Shown here: in pieces, positions 45,201 to 57,922 of the stretch
Position numbering within the stretch: position 1 is the stretch's first letter
Layout of the letters: each line of letters opens with the position of its first letter
DNA from: Paraphoma chrysanthemicola
Lineage: Eukaryota; Ascomycota; Dothideomycetes; Pleosporales; Phaeosphaeriaceae
DNA: 64,000 nucleotides
Assembly: GCA_020744225.1 (NCBI GenBank)
Contig: JAGMWG010000002.1
Coordinates: forward strand, 1,922,001-1,986,000
Direction of reading: 5' to 3'
The notes under the pieces: model-generated
What the model saw: only the letters and a program-made list of their open reading frames with translations
Database searches by the model: none
What the model was told of the DNA's origin: nothing
Translations under genes and position numbers: made by a program

Positions 45201-45467
45201 GAGAACCTCGATTCGTATCCCAACGCACAGAACATCATCTGGTGTCAAGAAGAGCCACTTAACGCTGGTGCCTGGAGCTTTACCCAGCCAAGAATTGAGA
45301 CTCTCCTGAACCAGACCGAGCACCACAACAGACGACACGTCATGTACGCTGGACGCAACCCAAGTGCCTCGGTCGCTACCGGTCTGAAGAACTCGCATAA
45401 GAAGGAGGAGAAGGACTTGCTCGAGATGGCTTTCACCGTCAAGCAGGACAAGCTCAAGGGCGAGTAG
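42218..45467 (+). CDS. KGD1: 2-oxoglutarate dehydrogenase E1 component, mitochondrial
   Basis: Three exons, 42218-42394, 42459-44503 and 44552-45467; introns 64 and 48 nt; 1045 residues, normal for the family. The Arg-rich start ([19 protein letters not shown]) is a mitochondrial presequence. [20 protein letters not shown] is the E1 N-terminal motif that contacts E2. The thiamine-diphosphate core shows [15 protein letters not shown] (~325), [15 protein letters not shown] (~457) and [13 protein letters not shown] (~525). The C-terminal transketolase-like part has [19 protein letters not shown] and [16 protein letters not shown]. The enzyme decarboxylates 2-oxoglutarate and passes succinyl groups to E2 lipoamide in the TCA cycle. 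Codon use is strongly C-ending, consistent with high expression. Confidence 0.97.
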
Positions 45468-46638
45468 TCGCGCATCAGAAATTTTCATTGTGATTCCCAG
45501 TGTTTACTTGCATTTCATCTGTCACGCTCTCACGCACACAAGGGCTTGGAAGCACACTGGATAGGACTCTTTTGCTGTACATTTGCATGGATAGGAGTGT
45601 ATGTATAGCGTCTGTAGTATAAAATGACTTTTCTTGTTCACCGCTTGTACAAATGTTGTGCTGTGATCGTGAAGCGGCATCTTTGCAGCTGCACGGACAC
45701 TACGGTCGCTACGTCGTTACGGTCGGCAGCAGACAACCCGAGGGTATGTCAACGAGGTTGAATTTCTCCTGGATTTCTGCAAGCCATCGGCACATCGCGA
45801 ACTTATCCGAAGCATGGGAAGATTGCTGTGCGCGACATAGCCATGTATTTTTCCGTTCCGATAAGATGAGGCTCAGCGCGCTTCGTACAGTCCGAACCGT
45901 CCCGATGTAGTTGCGAGCACCGAACGCAAAAGACCAGCTTCTCAAGTACAAATTGGTGCGCTTTGCGTCAAAATAGTCTAATCGTGACTTTTATCCAAGA
46001 TTCATGAAGCACGCTGGCTTCAAAACTCAAAAAAAGGTCATCTCGATGTTGCATGGTGGCATCGCACTCCCTACTTATATCCGCGGGCCGGAAAATGTCG
46101 GACAGACGTCAGAGCCCCGCCAAACCCCTCCACTCCACTCCACATTTTCTTATCCGCACATGCATCATCGCCCAAGCTCCCACCTCCCGCAACAAAGCGC
46201 GTCTCTTGCTCAACGTGCGCCGTGCCGCGCAGCCAACTGTTTCCGCATCGCAGGGCCCAGACCACGCTTGTCGGCATCTGCTCACGCGTGCGGCTGCTGT
46301 CAATGGCTGCTTATGCGAAAGGGTGAAGCATCGTTGCTGGTGGTGCTCGTGACGTTTCTTTGCCGAGGGTGGAAGCTACGTCCAACCATAGCTCCTGCCA
46401 AACAAATACCGAGATGGGGGTCCGCTGCCCCGACTCTACCCACCTGGACCCAGGTCTGACGACAAAGTAAATCTTCCGTGCCTTTTTGTGCTCAATTGAC
46501 GCGTGCCTTCCTTCATCACCTTTGTGCCTGTGCTACTGACTACCATCTGGTCCTTCCTGCCTCGAACACTATATCAGAGCAAAGCAGCAGATTTTGAGTA
46601 CGTCAAAGCAGATCATTGGAAACACGAGAACAGGCAAT
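45468..46638. other. Intergenic, KGD1 3' flank and FBP1 promoter
   Basis: 1.2 kb. No gene supported. Contains a pyrimidine-rich stretch at 46115-46200, upstream of FBP1. Confidence 0.5.
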
Positions 46639-47852
46639 ATGGCGTCCAACGGCAATGGAGAGAAGAAGGGAGAGGCGGTCAACACAGATATCATTACCCT
46701 CACGCGGTTCCTGACCGAAGAGCAATCGAAACACAAGGAGGCGACGGGAGACTTCACGTGCGTCTTTCAGCTCTTTTTACCTTTAAAAATCAGACAAACT
46801 GACAGCATGCGACACCAGACTACTCTGCCATGCCCTGCAATTTGCTTTCAAGAGTATCGCATACTACATCCGCCGCGCAACCCTCATCAACGTACGGCGC
46901 ATTCCCTCCCTTTAACCACACCTCCTAGCCTAACTCAATGTCTAGCTTACCGGCCTCCAAGGCACCTCCAATACGACCGGCGACGACCAAAAGAAACTCG
47001 ACGTCATTGGCGACGAGCTCTTCATCTCCGCCATGCGCTCCTGCGGCCGCGTGCGCCTGCTCGTCTCCGAAGAGCAAGAAGAATGCATCTTATTCGACGA
47101 GTTCCCCAACGCGCGATACGCAGTCGCATGCGATCCTATTGACGGCAGTTCCAACCTCGATGCGGGTGTGTCGGTCGGCACGATTTTCGCCGTGTACAAG
47201 CTGCCCGAGGGCGCGCAGGGCACCAAAGAAGAAATGCTCAAACCAGGCACTGAAATGGTTGCCAGTGGTTTCACCATGTACGGCGCGTCCGCGCAATTGG
47301 TTATCACAATGAAGGGCGGAAGCGTAAATGGCTTCACGCTTGATAACGCGTTTGGCGAATTCATCCTCACGCATCCGGATATGAAGTGCCCCAAGAGCCG
47401 CGCCATTTACTCCGTCAACGAGGGAAATAGCATGTACTGGGAAGACCCTGTCAAGGAGTGGTGCCATAGCTTGAAGAACCCGGCCGAGGGCGGAAAGCCG
47501 TATTCGTCGAGGTATATTGGTAGCATGGTGGCAGATGCGTATCGGACGCTGTTGTATGGTGGCATTTTTGCGTACCCGGCGGATAAGAAGAGTCCAAAGG
47601 GCAAATTGCGGATCTTGTACGAGTGTGCGCCCATGGCGATGGTGTTTGAGAATGGTAAGTTGAGAAACGTGTGCGGCGACAGGCAAGGACGGTTGCTAAC
47701 GTGTTGCAGCTGGTGGTCTGGCGGTGAACAGCAAGATGGACCGCATGTTGGAGGTTGTGCCCGAACATATCCACGATCGATCGGGTATCTTCTTGGGTTC
47801 AGAGGGCGAGGTGCAAAAGGTCATCGATGCGCACAAAAAGCATCAGAAATAG
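46639..47852 (+). CDS. FBP1: Fructose-1,6-bisphosphatase
   Basis: Four exons, 46639-46757, 46819-46891, 46946-47654 and 47710-47852; introns 61, 54 and 55 nt; 347 residues, the usual length. The N-terminus TLTRFLTEEQSKHKEATGDF and LLCHALQFAFKSIAYYIRRA match the AMP-binding/regulatory helices. The metal site block is CDPIDGSSNLDAGVSVGTIF (~125-144), and the signature GKLRILYECAPMAMVFENAGG spans the last splice junction. It hydrolyses fructose-1,6-bisphosphate in gluconeogenesis, cytosolic. The protein starts Met-Ala-Ser, so it lacks the N-terminal proline that serves as the glucose-induced GID degron in yeast Fbp1. An ATG upstream at 46594 is in frame but the conserved N-terminus begins at 46639. 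Confidence 0.97.
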
Positions 47853-48485
47853 GCGTGCAAACAACAACCATTGTGACTTCAGCGAAACGATTCTCAAATA
47901 AAAACAGTCAAATCAAACATCATGTGCATCGGCAAAGTTACGAGTGTGAATGTACGAAGATCTATTGGGAGAATGTACTACATCCATAAGATCTTATGCT
48001 CTTCCGCCGCACCCGTGCTATCCAGACGAACCAGATCCACGTATACCGCCACACCACTTCGACACTAGACATGTCCCACATCCACCATATATCTGCCATC
48101 ATTACCATCTCAATCCGAACGTAAGCCAGGCCTTGTGCTGCCCGCTGTGAGGTATCGTCGTTGCAGACTTGGCCGTCTATGATACAAAGCAACTGAAGGA
48201 AAGCATGAAGAGAGGCCCAACCCCGAAAATCAAGGTGGGCCGACGACCGATGGTCCAGCTAAGGAGTCGGTCGTCAAGAGGAAAGAGCAAGGTGGGGCCA
48301 GCCTTGTGATATCGTCAGAACTTTTAGAGTGAGAAATCGTAAAACCGTCCGCCTAGTGTAGGGGAAATCGTGAACCATAAACCGTACGCCATTCGCCATC
48401 GTCGCTGAGTTATCGAACCATCATAAAAGGCTGCCGTTCAAGCGTGACACGAATCGAGTCCTACTCGGTGGCAACTGTGAGGAGT
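47853..48485. other. Intergenic (convergent FBP1/PAB1 3' flanks)
   Basis: 633 bp of 3' flanking DNA; no gene seen. Confidence 0.6.
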
Positions 48486-50786
48486 TTAAGCCTTCTCATC
48501 TTTGGACTCCTCCTTGGGGGCCTCCTTTTCACCCTCACCCTCTTTGTTCTTGACGTATTCGTCATAGACGCTCATGGCCTCGTCGACCTTGGCGCGAAGG
48601 GCGGACTCGTCGGAGGTGCTATTAATGGTCAGCGTGAAGCTCAGAAGGGAGGAGTGTGAGTATACGTACAGGTTGATCAGCTCGCTGTTGTCCATCTCGA
48701 GAAGCATACCGGTGATCTTGCCGGCAAGCTCGGGCTGCATCTCGTGGATCTTGGGGTAGAGAGCCTCGCCGAGCATCTGCTTCTGCTGGCCAGGTGCGGC
48801 AGCGCTGAGGGCGGTCATGTCGACGCCGGCGCCGCCGGGACGACCACCCTGTGGGAAGCCAGGCATGGGAGGCTGACCAGGTCGGCCTTGGGGAGCGCCA
48901 CGACCACCCTGAGGGAAGCCCTGACCGCCGCGGATGCCGGGAACACCAGCCATTTGCGCAGGAGGCATACCAGGGATAGGACCCATAGGACCGCCACGGC
49001 CACCACGTCCACCAATAGCCTGTGCAGCCTGAGCAGCCTGTGCCAACTGCAGGTACTGCATGTTCTGGTAGGGAGCACCGGGGAAAGCGCCGGGTGCCAT
49101 ACCGGGCGGCATGTACATGGGGGGGATCTGCTGAGCATTGGGTCCGCCACGACCGCCGGGCTGACCGGGAATACCGCCAGGGAATCCACCACGACCTCCC
49201 TGTTGGCCAGGGATGCCGCCGGGGAAGGGCATCTGGCCGCGAGCACCAGGAGGGAAGATCATGGGCTGTTGACCAGGAGCCATGAACATCTGTGGGATGC
49301 CGCCAAACTGCTGCTGCTGAGCTTGCTGCATGCGCAGCTGGTTGCGAGCCTGAATGGTGGCCTCGAGCTGGTTCTTGCGAACGTCCTTGCGCTGAGCAAG
49401 GGCGACGTACAGAGGCTTGCCCTCAATCATCTTCTGGTTCATCTCGGTGACCGCCTTGGTGGCCTCGTCGGGATTGCTGAAGCAGACGAAACCGAAGCCC
49501 TTGCTCTTACCGAGGATCTTCTTCTCGCCCTTGATGGTGACCTTGTCACCGGCCTTGGTGTCCTCGCCCTTCTGCTCGTCGGATGAGCCCTCCTTGGTCT
49601 CCTCATCTTCCTTGGGCTCTTCTTTCTTCTCCTCCTTCTCCTCAGCCTTGTCCTCAGAAGTTGACTCGGTGCCCTCGGCAGGCATAGCGTCGCGCATGAC
49701 CTTGGCGGAGGTGATGGTACCAAAGGGGGTGAACATGTCACGAAGCTTCTCGTCGTCAACGTCGTCGTTGAGGTTCTTGATGTAGAGGTTGACGCCCTGG
49801 TACTTGGACTGCTTCTCGAGACGGGCAGCTTCATACTGCTTGCGGAGCTCCTCCTCGCGCTCGTGCTTCTTCTGAGCACGGCCGACGTAGAGCTTCTGTC
49901 CCTTGAAGTCGGTATCGTTCAGGGTGTCGACGGCGACAGCAGCAGCCTCGTGGCGGATGTAGTTGACGAAGCCAAAGCCGCGGCTCTTGCCCTGGTCATC
50001 ACGGGCGATCGAGGCAGAGGTGATGTCGCCGTGCTTCTCGAACAGATCGCGGAACTCCTCGTCAGTCACATCGAGGTCGATGTTCTTGACGTAGATGTTG
50101 GTGAAGTTGGCCTTCATCTCCTCGAACTTGCTCATGCGCTCCTTCTTGGGGATGTGGTGGCCGACGAAGACCTTCTTCTCGTTCAACAACATGCCGTTGA
50201 CGTGCTTGATGGCGTTGTTGGCAGCCTCGGCGGTCTCGTAGTGGACGAACCCGTAGCCCTTGGAGTTGCCGAGCTCGTCTTGAGCGACCTTGCAGCTCAA
50301 GATGTTACCAAAAGCGGCAAAGGTGTCGTGGAGCGCCTTGTTGTCAATGGCGTGGTCCAGGTTCTTGATGAAGACGTTGCCCTGGCCAGTCTTGCGCAGC
50401 GCGGGGTCACGCTGCGACCACATGATGCGGCATGGCTTGCCCTTGATGACGGTGTAGTTCAGCTCTTCGAGAGCCTTCTCGCCGTCCTCAGAGCTGTTGT
50501 AGTTAACATAGGCGTAACCGAGCGAGCGACGGGTGATGGCATCGCGGCAGACACGGATGGAAGCGACTTGGCCGATGGAGGAGAAGAGCTCGAAGAGCAT
50601 GGCCTCGGTGACGGAGAAGTCGAGCTCGCCGACATAAAGGGAGGCCGAGTTCTGGTGGGCGGGGGCGGCAGAGGTAGGGGTGGGGGCCTCGCCAGAGGCG
50701 GCAGGAACGTTGGTGTCGAGCTGGGCGCCGTTGGCGTCAGCGCCGTCCTGGACGGGCGAGGTCGAGTTGGCGACTTCGGCAGACAT
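48486..50786 (-). CDS. PAB1: Poly(A)-binding protein
   Basis: Minus-strand exons 50786-48670 and 48618-48486, with a 51-nt intron near the 3' end; 749 residues from [10 protein letters not shown]. Four RRMs are visible: RRM1 from [12 protein letters not shown]2 from [12 protein letters not shown]3 from [12 protein letters not shown]4 from [12 protein letters not shown]4 has an acidic/lysine-rich insertion of about 70 residues between its second and third strands (after SAKVMRD, before SKGFGFVCF). A Gly/Pro/Gln-rich linker leads to the PABC/MLLE domain ([22 protein letters not shown]). The frame is open upstream to 50852. A likely 5'-UTR intron (50892-50802, GTGAGC ... CTGACACAG) would remove that upstream ATG, supporting the chosen start. 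Role: binds mRNA poly(A) tails, translation and deadenylation control. Confidence 0.96.
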   Translation of the reverse strand: MSAEVANSTSPVQDGADANGAQLDTNVPAASGEAPTPTSAAPAHQNSASLYVGELDFSVTEAMLFELFSSIGQVASIRVCRDAITRRSLGYAYVNYNSSEDGEKALEELNYTVIKGKPCRIMWSQRDPALRKTGQGNVFIKNLDHAIDNKALHDTFAAFGNILSCKVAQDELGNSKGYGFVHYETAEAANNAIKHVNGMLLNEKKVFVGHHIPKKERMSKFEEMKANFTNIYVKNIDLDVTDEEFRDLFEKHGDITSASIARDDQGKSRGFGFVNYIRHEAAAVAVDTLNDTDFKGQKLYVGRAQKKHEREEELRKQYEAARLEKQSKYQGVNLYIKNLNDDVDDEKLRDMFTPFGTITSAKVMRDAMPAEGTESTSEDKAEEKEEKKEEPKEDEETKEGSSDEQKGEDTKAGDKVTIKGEKKILGKSKGFGFVCFSNPDEATKAVTEMNQKMIEGKPLYVALAQRKDVRKNQLEATIQARNQLRMQQAQQQQFGGIPQMFMAPGQQPMIFPPGARGQMPFPGGIPGQQGGRGGFPGGIPGQPGGRGGPNAQQIPPMYMPPGMAPGAFPGAPYQNMQYLQLAQAAQAAQAIGGRGGRGGPMGPIPGMPPAQMAGVPGIRGGQGFPQGGRGAPQGRPGQPPMPGFPQGGRPGGAGVDMTALSAAAPGQQKQMLGEALYPKIHEMQPELAGKITGMLLEMDNSELINLYVYSHSSLLSFTLTINSTSDESALRAKVDEAMSVYDEYVKNKEGEGEKEAPKEESKDEKA

Positions 50787-51765
50787 GCTGGCTGCTGCGT
50801 ACTGTGTCAGTCGGGCGGCGTGCAATTTTTCGGGAAGGCGCAGGGTTGACATGTGCAGGTGCGCTCGCTTCAGGAAAAAAGTTTAGGCTCACCTTGAACT
50901 TCTAAGAGTTGCGAAGAGTGCGAACGTGCGGGGTAGAACAGGCGACGAGGGCAAACACTCGTCGAACAGGCGAACGCGCTGCTTTCTTCTGCGCGTGCGA
51001 GGGGGTGGGGTGCTGGAGAGGACTGTCGGGAAGAAGCGACAGTTGGGTGACGAAGGGTGGGTTGGCGGTGGTCGTCGGACTGGCTTTTTTTGTGGTTTTC
51101 TGGATTTTTTTGTTGCTTTTTCTGTTATGGACAGTCCGCTGGGGAACCGGGGCTGGGAAAGCTGGTGGGTGTGGTTGGGTGTTTGAGCGTTTGTGGACGA
51201 GGGAGCGTCGTCAAAGCCGTTATGTATGTGGGAGAAATTCTGGCAGGCGCGGTCTGTGCGTCCGCTAGCCGCTTCGGGGCGCCGCAATCGATAGCGGTGA
51301 ATGAAGGAGCGCTGCAGCACCGCCAACGCAGGCAGCGAACACGCGCGTTTCCCGGCAGTGGCGCACCACGCAGAAGGCAGGCCATTGTTTGCTGTCTCGG
51401 GTCACGATTCGCAGTGTCGGTGCCCACGTGATATCGGCGTGTCAATTTAATGAGTCGTGTAAAATATGAGAGAAGCAGGGCGGAGCAGCTCAACCCTCTA
51501 TACTTGGACAGGACTCTGACCTGTTATGCGTGGCATGGCCAACGTGAAATTCCCACTGAGTATGGAGTACATCACTCTCATGGTCAGGACAGTTGAGGCA
51601 GAACATCAAAGCTCAGTAACATCCGCGTCGCCGTGGCGCATGCATATCAATTCCTATCTCAAACACGCTCATGGCCCAAACAGAGCCAAAATCGGGTATC
51701 GGTGCGCTGCGAAATGCTAAATCATGCCAACATGCTAAGACCAGATGCTCCAATATGCGCCAACC
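50787..51765. other. PAB1 leader and promoter region
   Basis: About 0.98 kb holding the PAB1 5' leader with a probable 91-nt intron (50892-50802), T-rich tracts near 51085-51125, and the 3' flank of the next minus-strand gene. No gene seen. Confidence 0.55.
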
Positions 51766-54700
51766 TCATTCCCTCAAGCTATCGTCCCACCCGCCCTGCT
51801 CGGTGAGGAAGTCCTCCACCTTCATCTTGCAGTCTTGCAGGCCCTGGCCGAGGGCTTCATTCCACTGACTCTCTACCAGGCCGACCTTCTCCTTAAGGTC
51901 ATCTGTCAACCTCCGCTCTTCATCAGCGCGGATAGCTTTCATCTCTTGATCAACGCCCACTAGATCCTCGCCCTCAAGTAGGCGTTGTGTTTCTAGTAGG
52001 CGCGAGCCTGCAGTCATTACACCGGTCTTGACCTCATGCAACAGACAGAGCAGGTTGATCTGAGACTCGATGAACTGGTAGGCCGAGCGACCGGCGTGCG
52101 CAAGCAGACTGTAGAGGTACTGCAGCGGGAAATCGTGGTACGCTGGCGTCTCTTCGTATTCTTGCGGCGGCACGAGGACTTCGAAGTTCTGCAGGCGTGA
52201 CGGAACCTGCTGTACGATTGCGAGAAGACCAGGTGCAATATCCCAAAAGGCGGACAATTGCGCTTCAACGCCTCGAGTCACGTTCTGCTCGATGATGGCC
52301 ATGAGGTCTTCGTATCGCTTCTGGACATCCTTCTCGAACGTGACCTTCCGATCTTGCGCATCGCGCTGGAAGAACGTCGTTGCCTCCTTGACCTTCTGGT
52401 CGTTCTTCGCCTGAACGTATGGCAAGACGATGATGTCTCGATAGAGGTCGTTGCGTTCATCCTCCAGCTCGAACATCTCCTTGTGAAGCTGCTCACGGGC
52501 CTCAAACAGCCATTTCAGCAAAGTCAGCATCTCCAGGAGCTCGGGCATCTCGTCGCCCTCCTCTTGGGTTTGATTGGGGTTGGTCTCCTGTGCTTCAGTG
52601 GACAATCGGCCCTTGAGGTGTTCCATTGATGCCGAGACCTTGGTGATGCGCTCGCAGAACATTGCATGCAACGAATTAGCAACCTCGGTTTGGAACGAGT
52701 CAAAGATCCATTGCACCACGTCCTGGGCACGTTGATGTTCGCGGGCTTCGAACTCTGCCTCTGCTTTTGCCGCGTCTGCAAAACTCATGACGCCGGTGCG
52801 GACATTGTCTTGGATGTTATATCGGAGTTCCGCTCTCCGCTCGTTTAGTGATGTGCTTTCCTGCTTTTTCCTTGCTTCGGTCTTTGCGGCAAAAGTCTCC
52901 TTTGTGGTTTTGACATCATCTAAATCTGATATGGTGCGGAGACTGTTTCGGATTGTTGCTAGGTCTGGATGGCTGTTGTTGACAGCGGGATGGTGGCGTG
53001 GATAAGGAGGCGGTAGCGTTACCAGTCTCGACACGTCAAGCTTGCGAGGGTCAGGCTTCGCTGGCGTCGAGACTTTGTGATACCCATGCGACTGCTGGGC
53101 TTGCGGTGATGCAAAATCTTCGGGGAAGCCAACCTTTTCTGTAGGGTACTCCTCTGGCGCGTATGCATGCTGACTGCTGGAACCCGCTCTTTGTCTGGGG
53201 GTACGCTGCTCCTCGCCGGCCCATTGCAAGTTTTCACGAGCTTCCTTCTGCAAGCTCATATATTTCGACTCTCGCTTACTCCTCTCCATTCGTCTGCCTC
53301 CTCCGACTGAGGATCCTCCGTCGCTCTCCCACCAACGACTTGCCGACCGACCTCTTGAGTCTTCCTCGTCAGGAATAGTACTCATTGCCATACTCGGTAT
53401 GGGCGAAAGCGATGGGTGGTAATTGTTACTCCACGAGGCATCTCGAGGACCCTTTTGGCTCGACGCGCTTGACGGAGAGGCTGGCTCGGTGTGGGGAGTG
53501 AAGTTGCCCATCGATGACGCAGGGCTGGCCGCAGTGTTGGGTATTGAGTTCGAGGGACGAGTATCGGGTGATTCGCCAGAGACGGAGGCTTGTGATCTCC
53601 TCCCACTTGGAACTGGTGTCGTACGCTGAGTATTCGGCGTAGCTGATCTGCGTCCCGTATTTCCGTAGGAACGCCAGAGGTCTCTGGTTAGGTCCATGAT
53701 GTCACCAGCCATCGCATCGAAAGCACTCGAGTAACGATCACGACGAAGCCTCGACTCAGTGACAATGAACTCGGCGAAAAGCTCTAGTCTATCCTGATCG
53801 GTCTCGGCAGCCATCTCTCTCTCGATGAACTGACGGTGTCGTTCGACTGATCCTTGTGCAAATGCATCACGAGCCGCTGGTCGTGGTGTGCTCACTGTCG
53901 AGTCCTCGGTACTCGGGGTTGTCAAGATTGACATCTTCGACGCGGAGCGATTGGCAACTCCTGATTCAATGGTCAGGGGAGAGCCATCTACATCGCCATA
54001 GTTGCGAATCGGAGGAGTAGGTAGGGCTTTTGAGGGCAGCGATGCAGCTATTTTATGGGAATGAAGATGATCGAGATTATCCGTACCTGGCGAGAAGGGC
54101 GGTGTTGGAGCAGAGAGAGGAGCACCTCTTTGATATGCATCCATTCGAGGTGTCGAATCTGCGGAACCGGGATCATCGAAAAGATGTGCGCTTCTTGGTG
54201 ATCGAAGAGCGCCACTACTGCGTGGGGTGCCCTTGGTGACGGCGCCACGTCGGGTCAGACCACTATCAAGGTCAAGATTCGCAGGTTTGGACGATGACGC
54301 TTCCAACTCCTGGGCCCATGGGTTGTTACTCGGCTCAACACGCTCACGTGCAGCACGACTCTCGCTCCTACGCTCGCGAATACCACGACTAGTGTCACGC
54401 TTGAGCGGAGTGCGATAGAGAGTCCCACTTGAATGAGATGTCGTGGTTGTTGGCCCTGAGGAGACTGAGAGACTTTCGCTCTCGGATGGAGGTGCAGTTC
54501 GTTCTTGTGGGCGGACTGCCTCTGGGCTCGTATCGATGTGTAAACCACGGGCCGCCGGACCCCTCGCGTGGTCGTCGGCGGGCTCGTCCTGCCAGCCTTG
54601 AGGTGTAGGAGGGATGGTAGTCAATGTAGTCTGACCAGGTCTCCTGGTTGGTGGAGCAGAAGGACGTGAAGGCTCACCGCGGGCTGGCTCTGCTCCAGGT

Positions 54701-55995
54701 CCCATGCTTTGCGACCTTGAACTACTCGGTGGAGGTCCTGGTGGGGGAGGCGGTATTGGCATGCTTCGTCCTCCCCAGGGGACGATTGGAGACTCATCGA
54801 TGGGAGTCCGGGTCTCAGTACCATGACCCAATACACCTGCTGATGCTGCTCTTCGAGACGCAGGTGGCCGAAGTGGCGATTGAGTCTCTGGACTATATCT
54901 ACGTTCCGCGAAAGCATTATTGAGGTAACTATCCTCACGTTAGTACATGGGGGATCACAAGCTGCGAAGTCATACTGAGAAGCGGCGCGCTGGGCGACCA
55001 GTCCTGGTGAAGCTGGCGCTCGTTGAATTGCATCAGACGTGTTGATGTGCAGGGACTCAATAGCACTCGGCCCCGGACCTTGTTCGTTGTTGCGATTCCG
55101 AAACGACGACAGACTAAACTTTGAAGCAAGCTTGTCACGAGAAGCCGATCGAGCGCCTGGCCCATGTCTCGCCGGAGGTGGTGGAAATTGCGGGTTCGAA
55201 GTTATACTCGTTGCGCTCGACGGTACCACCATTGACCCAGGACGACTCTGGTAACCCGAGATTGGACGCGCAGAGGACGGTGTGCTTGTTGGTGGTGGAG
55301 GCGGGGGCGGAGGATGATTCATGGGGAAGGCATTGCCGGAGAGCTGCGGCGACGAGCTCAAGGTCTGGGATATGTTTTGAGACTGGGCCGGAGAGTACGG
55401 CGGGGGAGGGGAGGGCATGGCCGCTACGAGCATTTAGCAAAGACCATATGGGGACCGCAAGCAGTCCAAGACGACACGATTGATCACTTCCGGAGTCACA
55501 TCAGATGCCAAGTCTGGAGTTTCTGGCGCAAGAAAAAGGCGAATTACCTTCCATGCCCGTCATGTCATGAGTACGAACAGCCGTCTGGACAGCAGGATGG
55601 GGAGCATACTGCCCGCTCACCTGCGCGCTGCGGCCCCATTGCTGAGGATTGTAGGGAACCGAAGTGTTCCTCATTGCCATCGGAGAGGCAGGCGGCAGAG
55701 GAGAAGGAGCATACGTCGAGGGGGACGAAGCGACGTAGGGAGAATATGGCACGTTTAGAGTCGAGGCGCTCGCGGGAGTGTACAATTGGCCATGCGGACC
55801 GTGCTGCTGCGGTGCGAGGGCGGTCCTGAGTCGGGGAGGTTGCACTGCAAGGCGCCGCAGCGGAGATATCTGCGGTGCGTGGTAGCTTGGTGATTGCTGT
55901 CCCGGCGGCACGGTCGGGGGATGGGGCGCGGTCGAAGGTAGAGGCGGTGGGGGTGGTAGAGGGGACCGCGGCGCCGAGTAGTCGTCCTGAGACAT
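51766..55995 (-). CDS. Large proline-rich / coiled-coil fungal protein
   Basis: Three minus-strand exons, 55995-55548, 55423-54976 and 54928-51766, with introns of 124 and 47 nt; 1352 residues, frame kept throughout. The first ~600 residues are disordered with polyproline runs (SPLPPPPPLPS, NHPPPPPPPPTST), Ser/Arg-rich segments and many SP sites, the layout of an SH3/WW-ligand or cortical scaffold. A helical block near DQDRLELFAEFIVTESRLRR begins the ordered part. The C-terminal ~450 residues are strongly helical and charged (KWLFEAREQLHKEMFELEDE, KVTFEKDVQKRYEDLMAIIE), ending GWDDSLRE. No catalytic motif. I do not recognise the family; a cytoskeletal or polarity role would be guesswork. Confidence 0.82.
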
Positions 55996-57922
55996 GTTCG
56001 CGGACGGTGGACAGAAGGCTTGACGCCCAAAGCCTCCAGCGGCTCGAATCGATGCACGACGAATCCAAATGCGACGTGATGGGGCACTCGCTGCACTACG
56101 AGTGTTGCGTCCTTACACAGGCCCACTGCAGCTTCGACAACGGCGCATATCCTTGCTCATGCTGTGACCAAAAGGAATGAGGAGGCGGGAAGAGACGAGC
56201 ACGCAGCATGCTGGTCTCGCCATTCGTCTGCCGTCGCCGAGTCTGAGGGCGATCGTGGCATGAGAGGTCAAGTCTGGGCGGCCGGACACTGGGCCCCTTG
56301 CCCCAACCGGCAAGGGAACTCGAGGGTTGGCCGTCTAGCGAGGCTTGACTTTGCTTGACCAGCGAATGGCAGCGCCATCATGCACAATGCGACATGGGCG
56401 ACATGCGCAATCCTGGTCTATCGTAAGAGTGTCGGCGCTTAAAAAGGAACCAGACGTGATCAACCAGGCTAGCCTCGACGTCGGTCTCAGAGCAGCAGCC
56501 AGGTCGGAGGGCTGCAATATCAATGCCTGCTATAGCGCAGCACTCCAGCAGAAGCATATTTATCTCTTACTCTGGCGCTGCTCGTGACTCGCCCTGCCAT
56601 CTTGTCCAGCAGAACCATTTCTCTGCTGGAAGAGGGCGGAAGTATCTCGGCAGCGAGCTCCACACGTCCGACTTGGGAGATATAAATAGCAAGGGCAGCT
56701 CCCGTCCTGCAGCCTGGGCACACACCATCACAAAGCCGAGTCAAGAGCTCCCACCACCACCACACCAAAAAAAAATGATCCATCATGCAATGCGCGTTGG
56801 TGTGCTGTTGGATTACGGAGGTCCTCCGAGAAATTCCAGATTGCAGACGCACCACAGCAAATCTATTTGGAGGGGCGGGCCAGCTTAGTGTTGCTGATGC
56901 AGAAGATCTCCGCGAAGACGATGCCGTTCGCCTCTTACCGTTGCCTGTCGCCCGTGATCCTGGACGCGTGTGTTACGTGCATGCTTGCTGACAGCGGTGT
57001 AACGTGTGACTGGCCAACGGTCAAGATGCAGCTTTGATGACCGGACCCTGGAAATTGAACACAACAGCCGGCAGGTTTCATCGGGCAATACCCATTCGTG
57101 CTACCCTGTATCCATTACCACGGAACAACCCTTCGGCCATTGAGACATCCGTTCTGTATATATCTTGGACACCTCTTGACTGAAAAAGAGTTTGAATGGT
57201 GAACAGAGACTTTCAAGGTTTGCTTGTGACTTTGGTAGGTATTTTGGCTAATCTTGCCGCCTCACCACCTTGCAGTCTATTCTTGTTCTCTAAGAAGCAG
57301 ACGAGCCCTCAACTACCGGCCTGTCATGCGAAGCTGGCGCAAGTTGCCTGTTGCAGGCAACGGTCTGCAATATTGGGTAACAACAGTGCCAATATCAGAT
57401 CAACACCCGAAAGATAGTTGCTTTACCTCTGCCGCTTTAGAGGGTAACATTACTTCCATTTTGGTCCACAGAACCTGGGTTTCTTCATGAGATTGGAGAC
57501 TTTAGCCTTTTCAGTCTGAGTTCAGGTCTAGCAGGAAGTTCTCCCATGCTGCACAAAGTCACCTTTCTAGCATAAGGTTGTCTTTGGTATTGGTCTAACC
57601 AGTATGAAGCGGAGAAACGAAGCACATCAGAAGAGCTGGCTTCTGTTGAGGCCGCGGGCACGTAGGTCTACGCCTGTGGTTGCTTCGCGAAAAACACAAT
57701 GCAGTGGTCGCCCCTCCGACCATTTGAGGAGGTGAGTTGAGCGAATGTTCCAATTTCTAGTCAAGAAAACAATGTCGACTCGATGCTCTACTCCCAAGGA
57801 TCACTGCTCCCCAAGGGCGACTGCATATTCTGTTCGTTTCTCTTGATTCCAAAACAGTAACATTGCACGACTACCTCAACCTGTTCTCAATCAACAGCCT
57901 CAGCTCTCCGCTCAATAGAGCT
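55996..57922. other. Intergenic, no supported gene
   Basis: 1.9 kb upstream of the large minus-strand gene and upstream of the BTB pseudogene. Only short frames; an A9 run at 56766-56774. Confidence 0.45.

Noticed and set aside
49863..50849. 328-codon plus-strand frame opposite PAB1
   Set aside because: Shadow of the RRM-coding strand with C-ending codons; no independent features.
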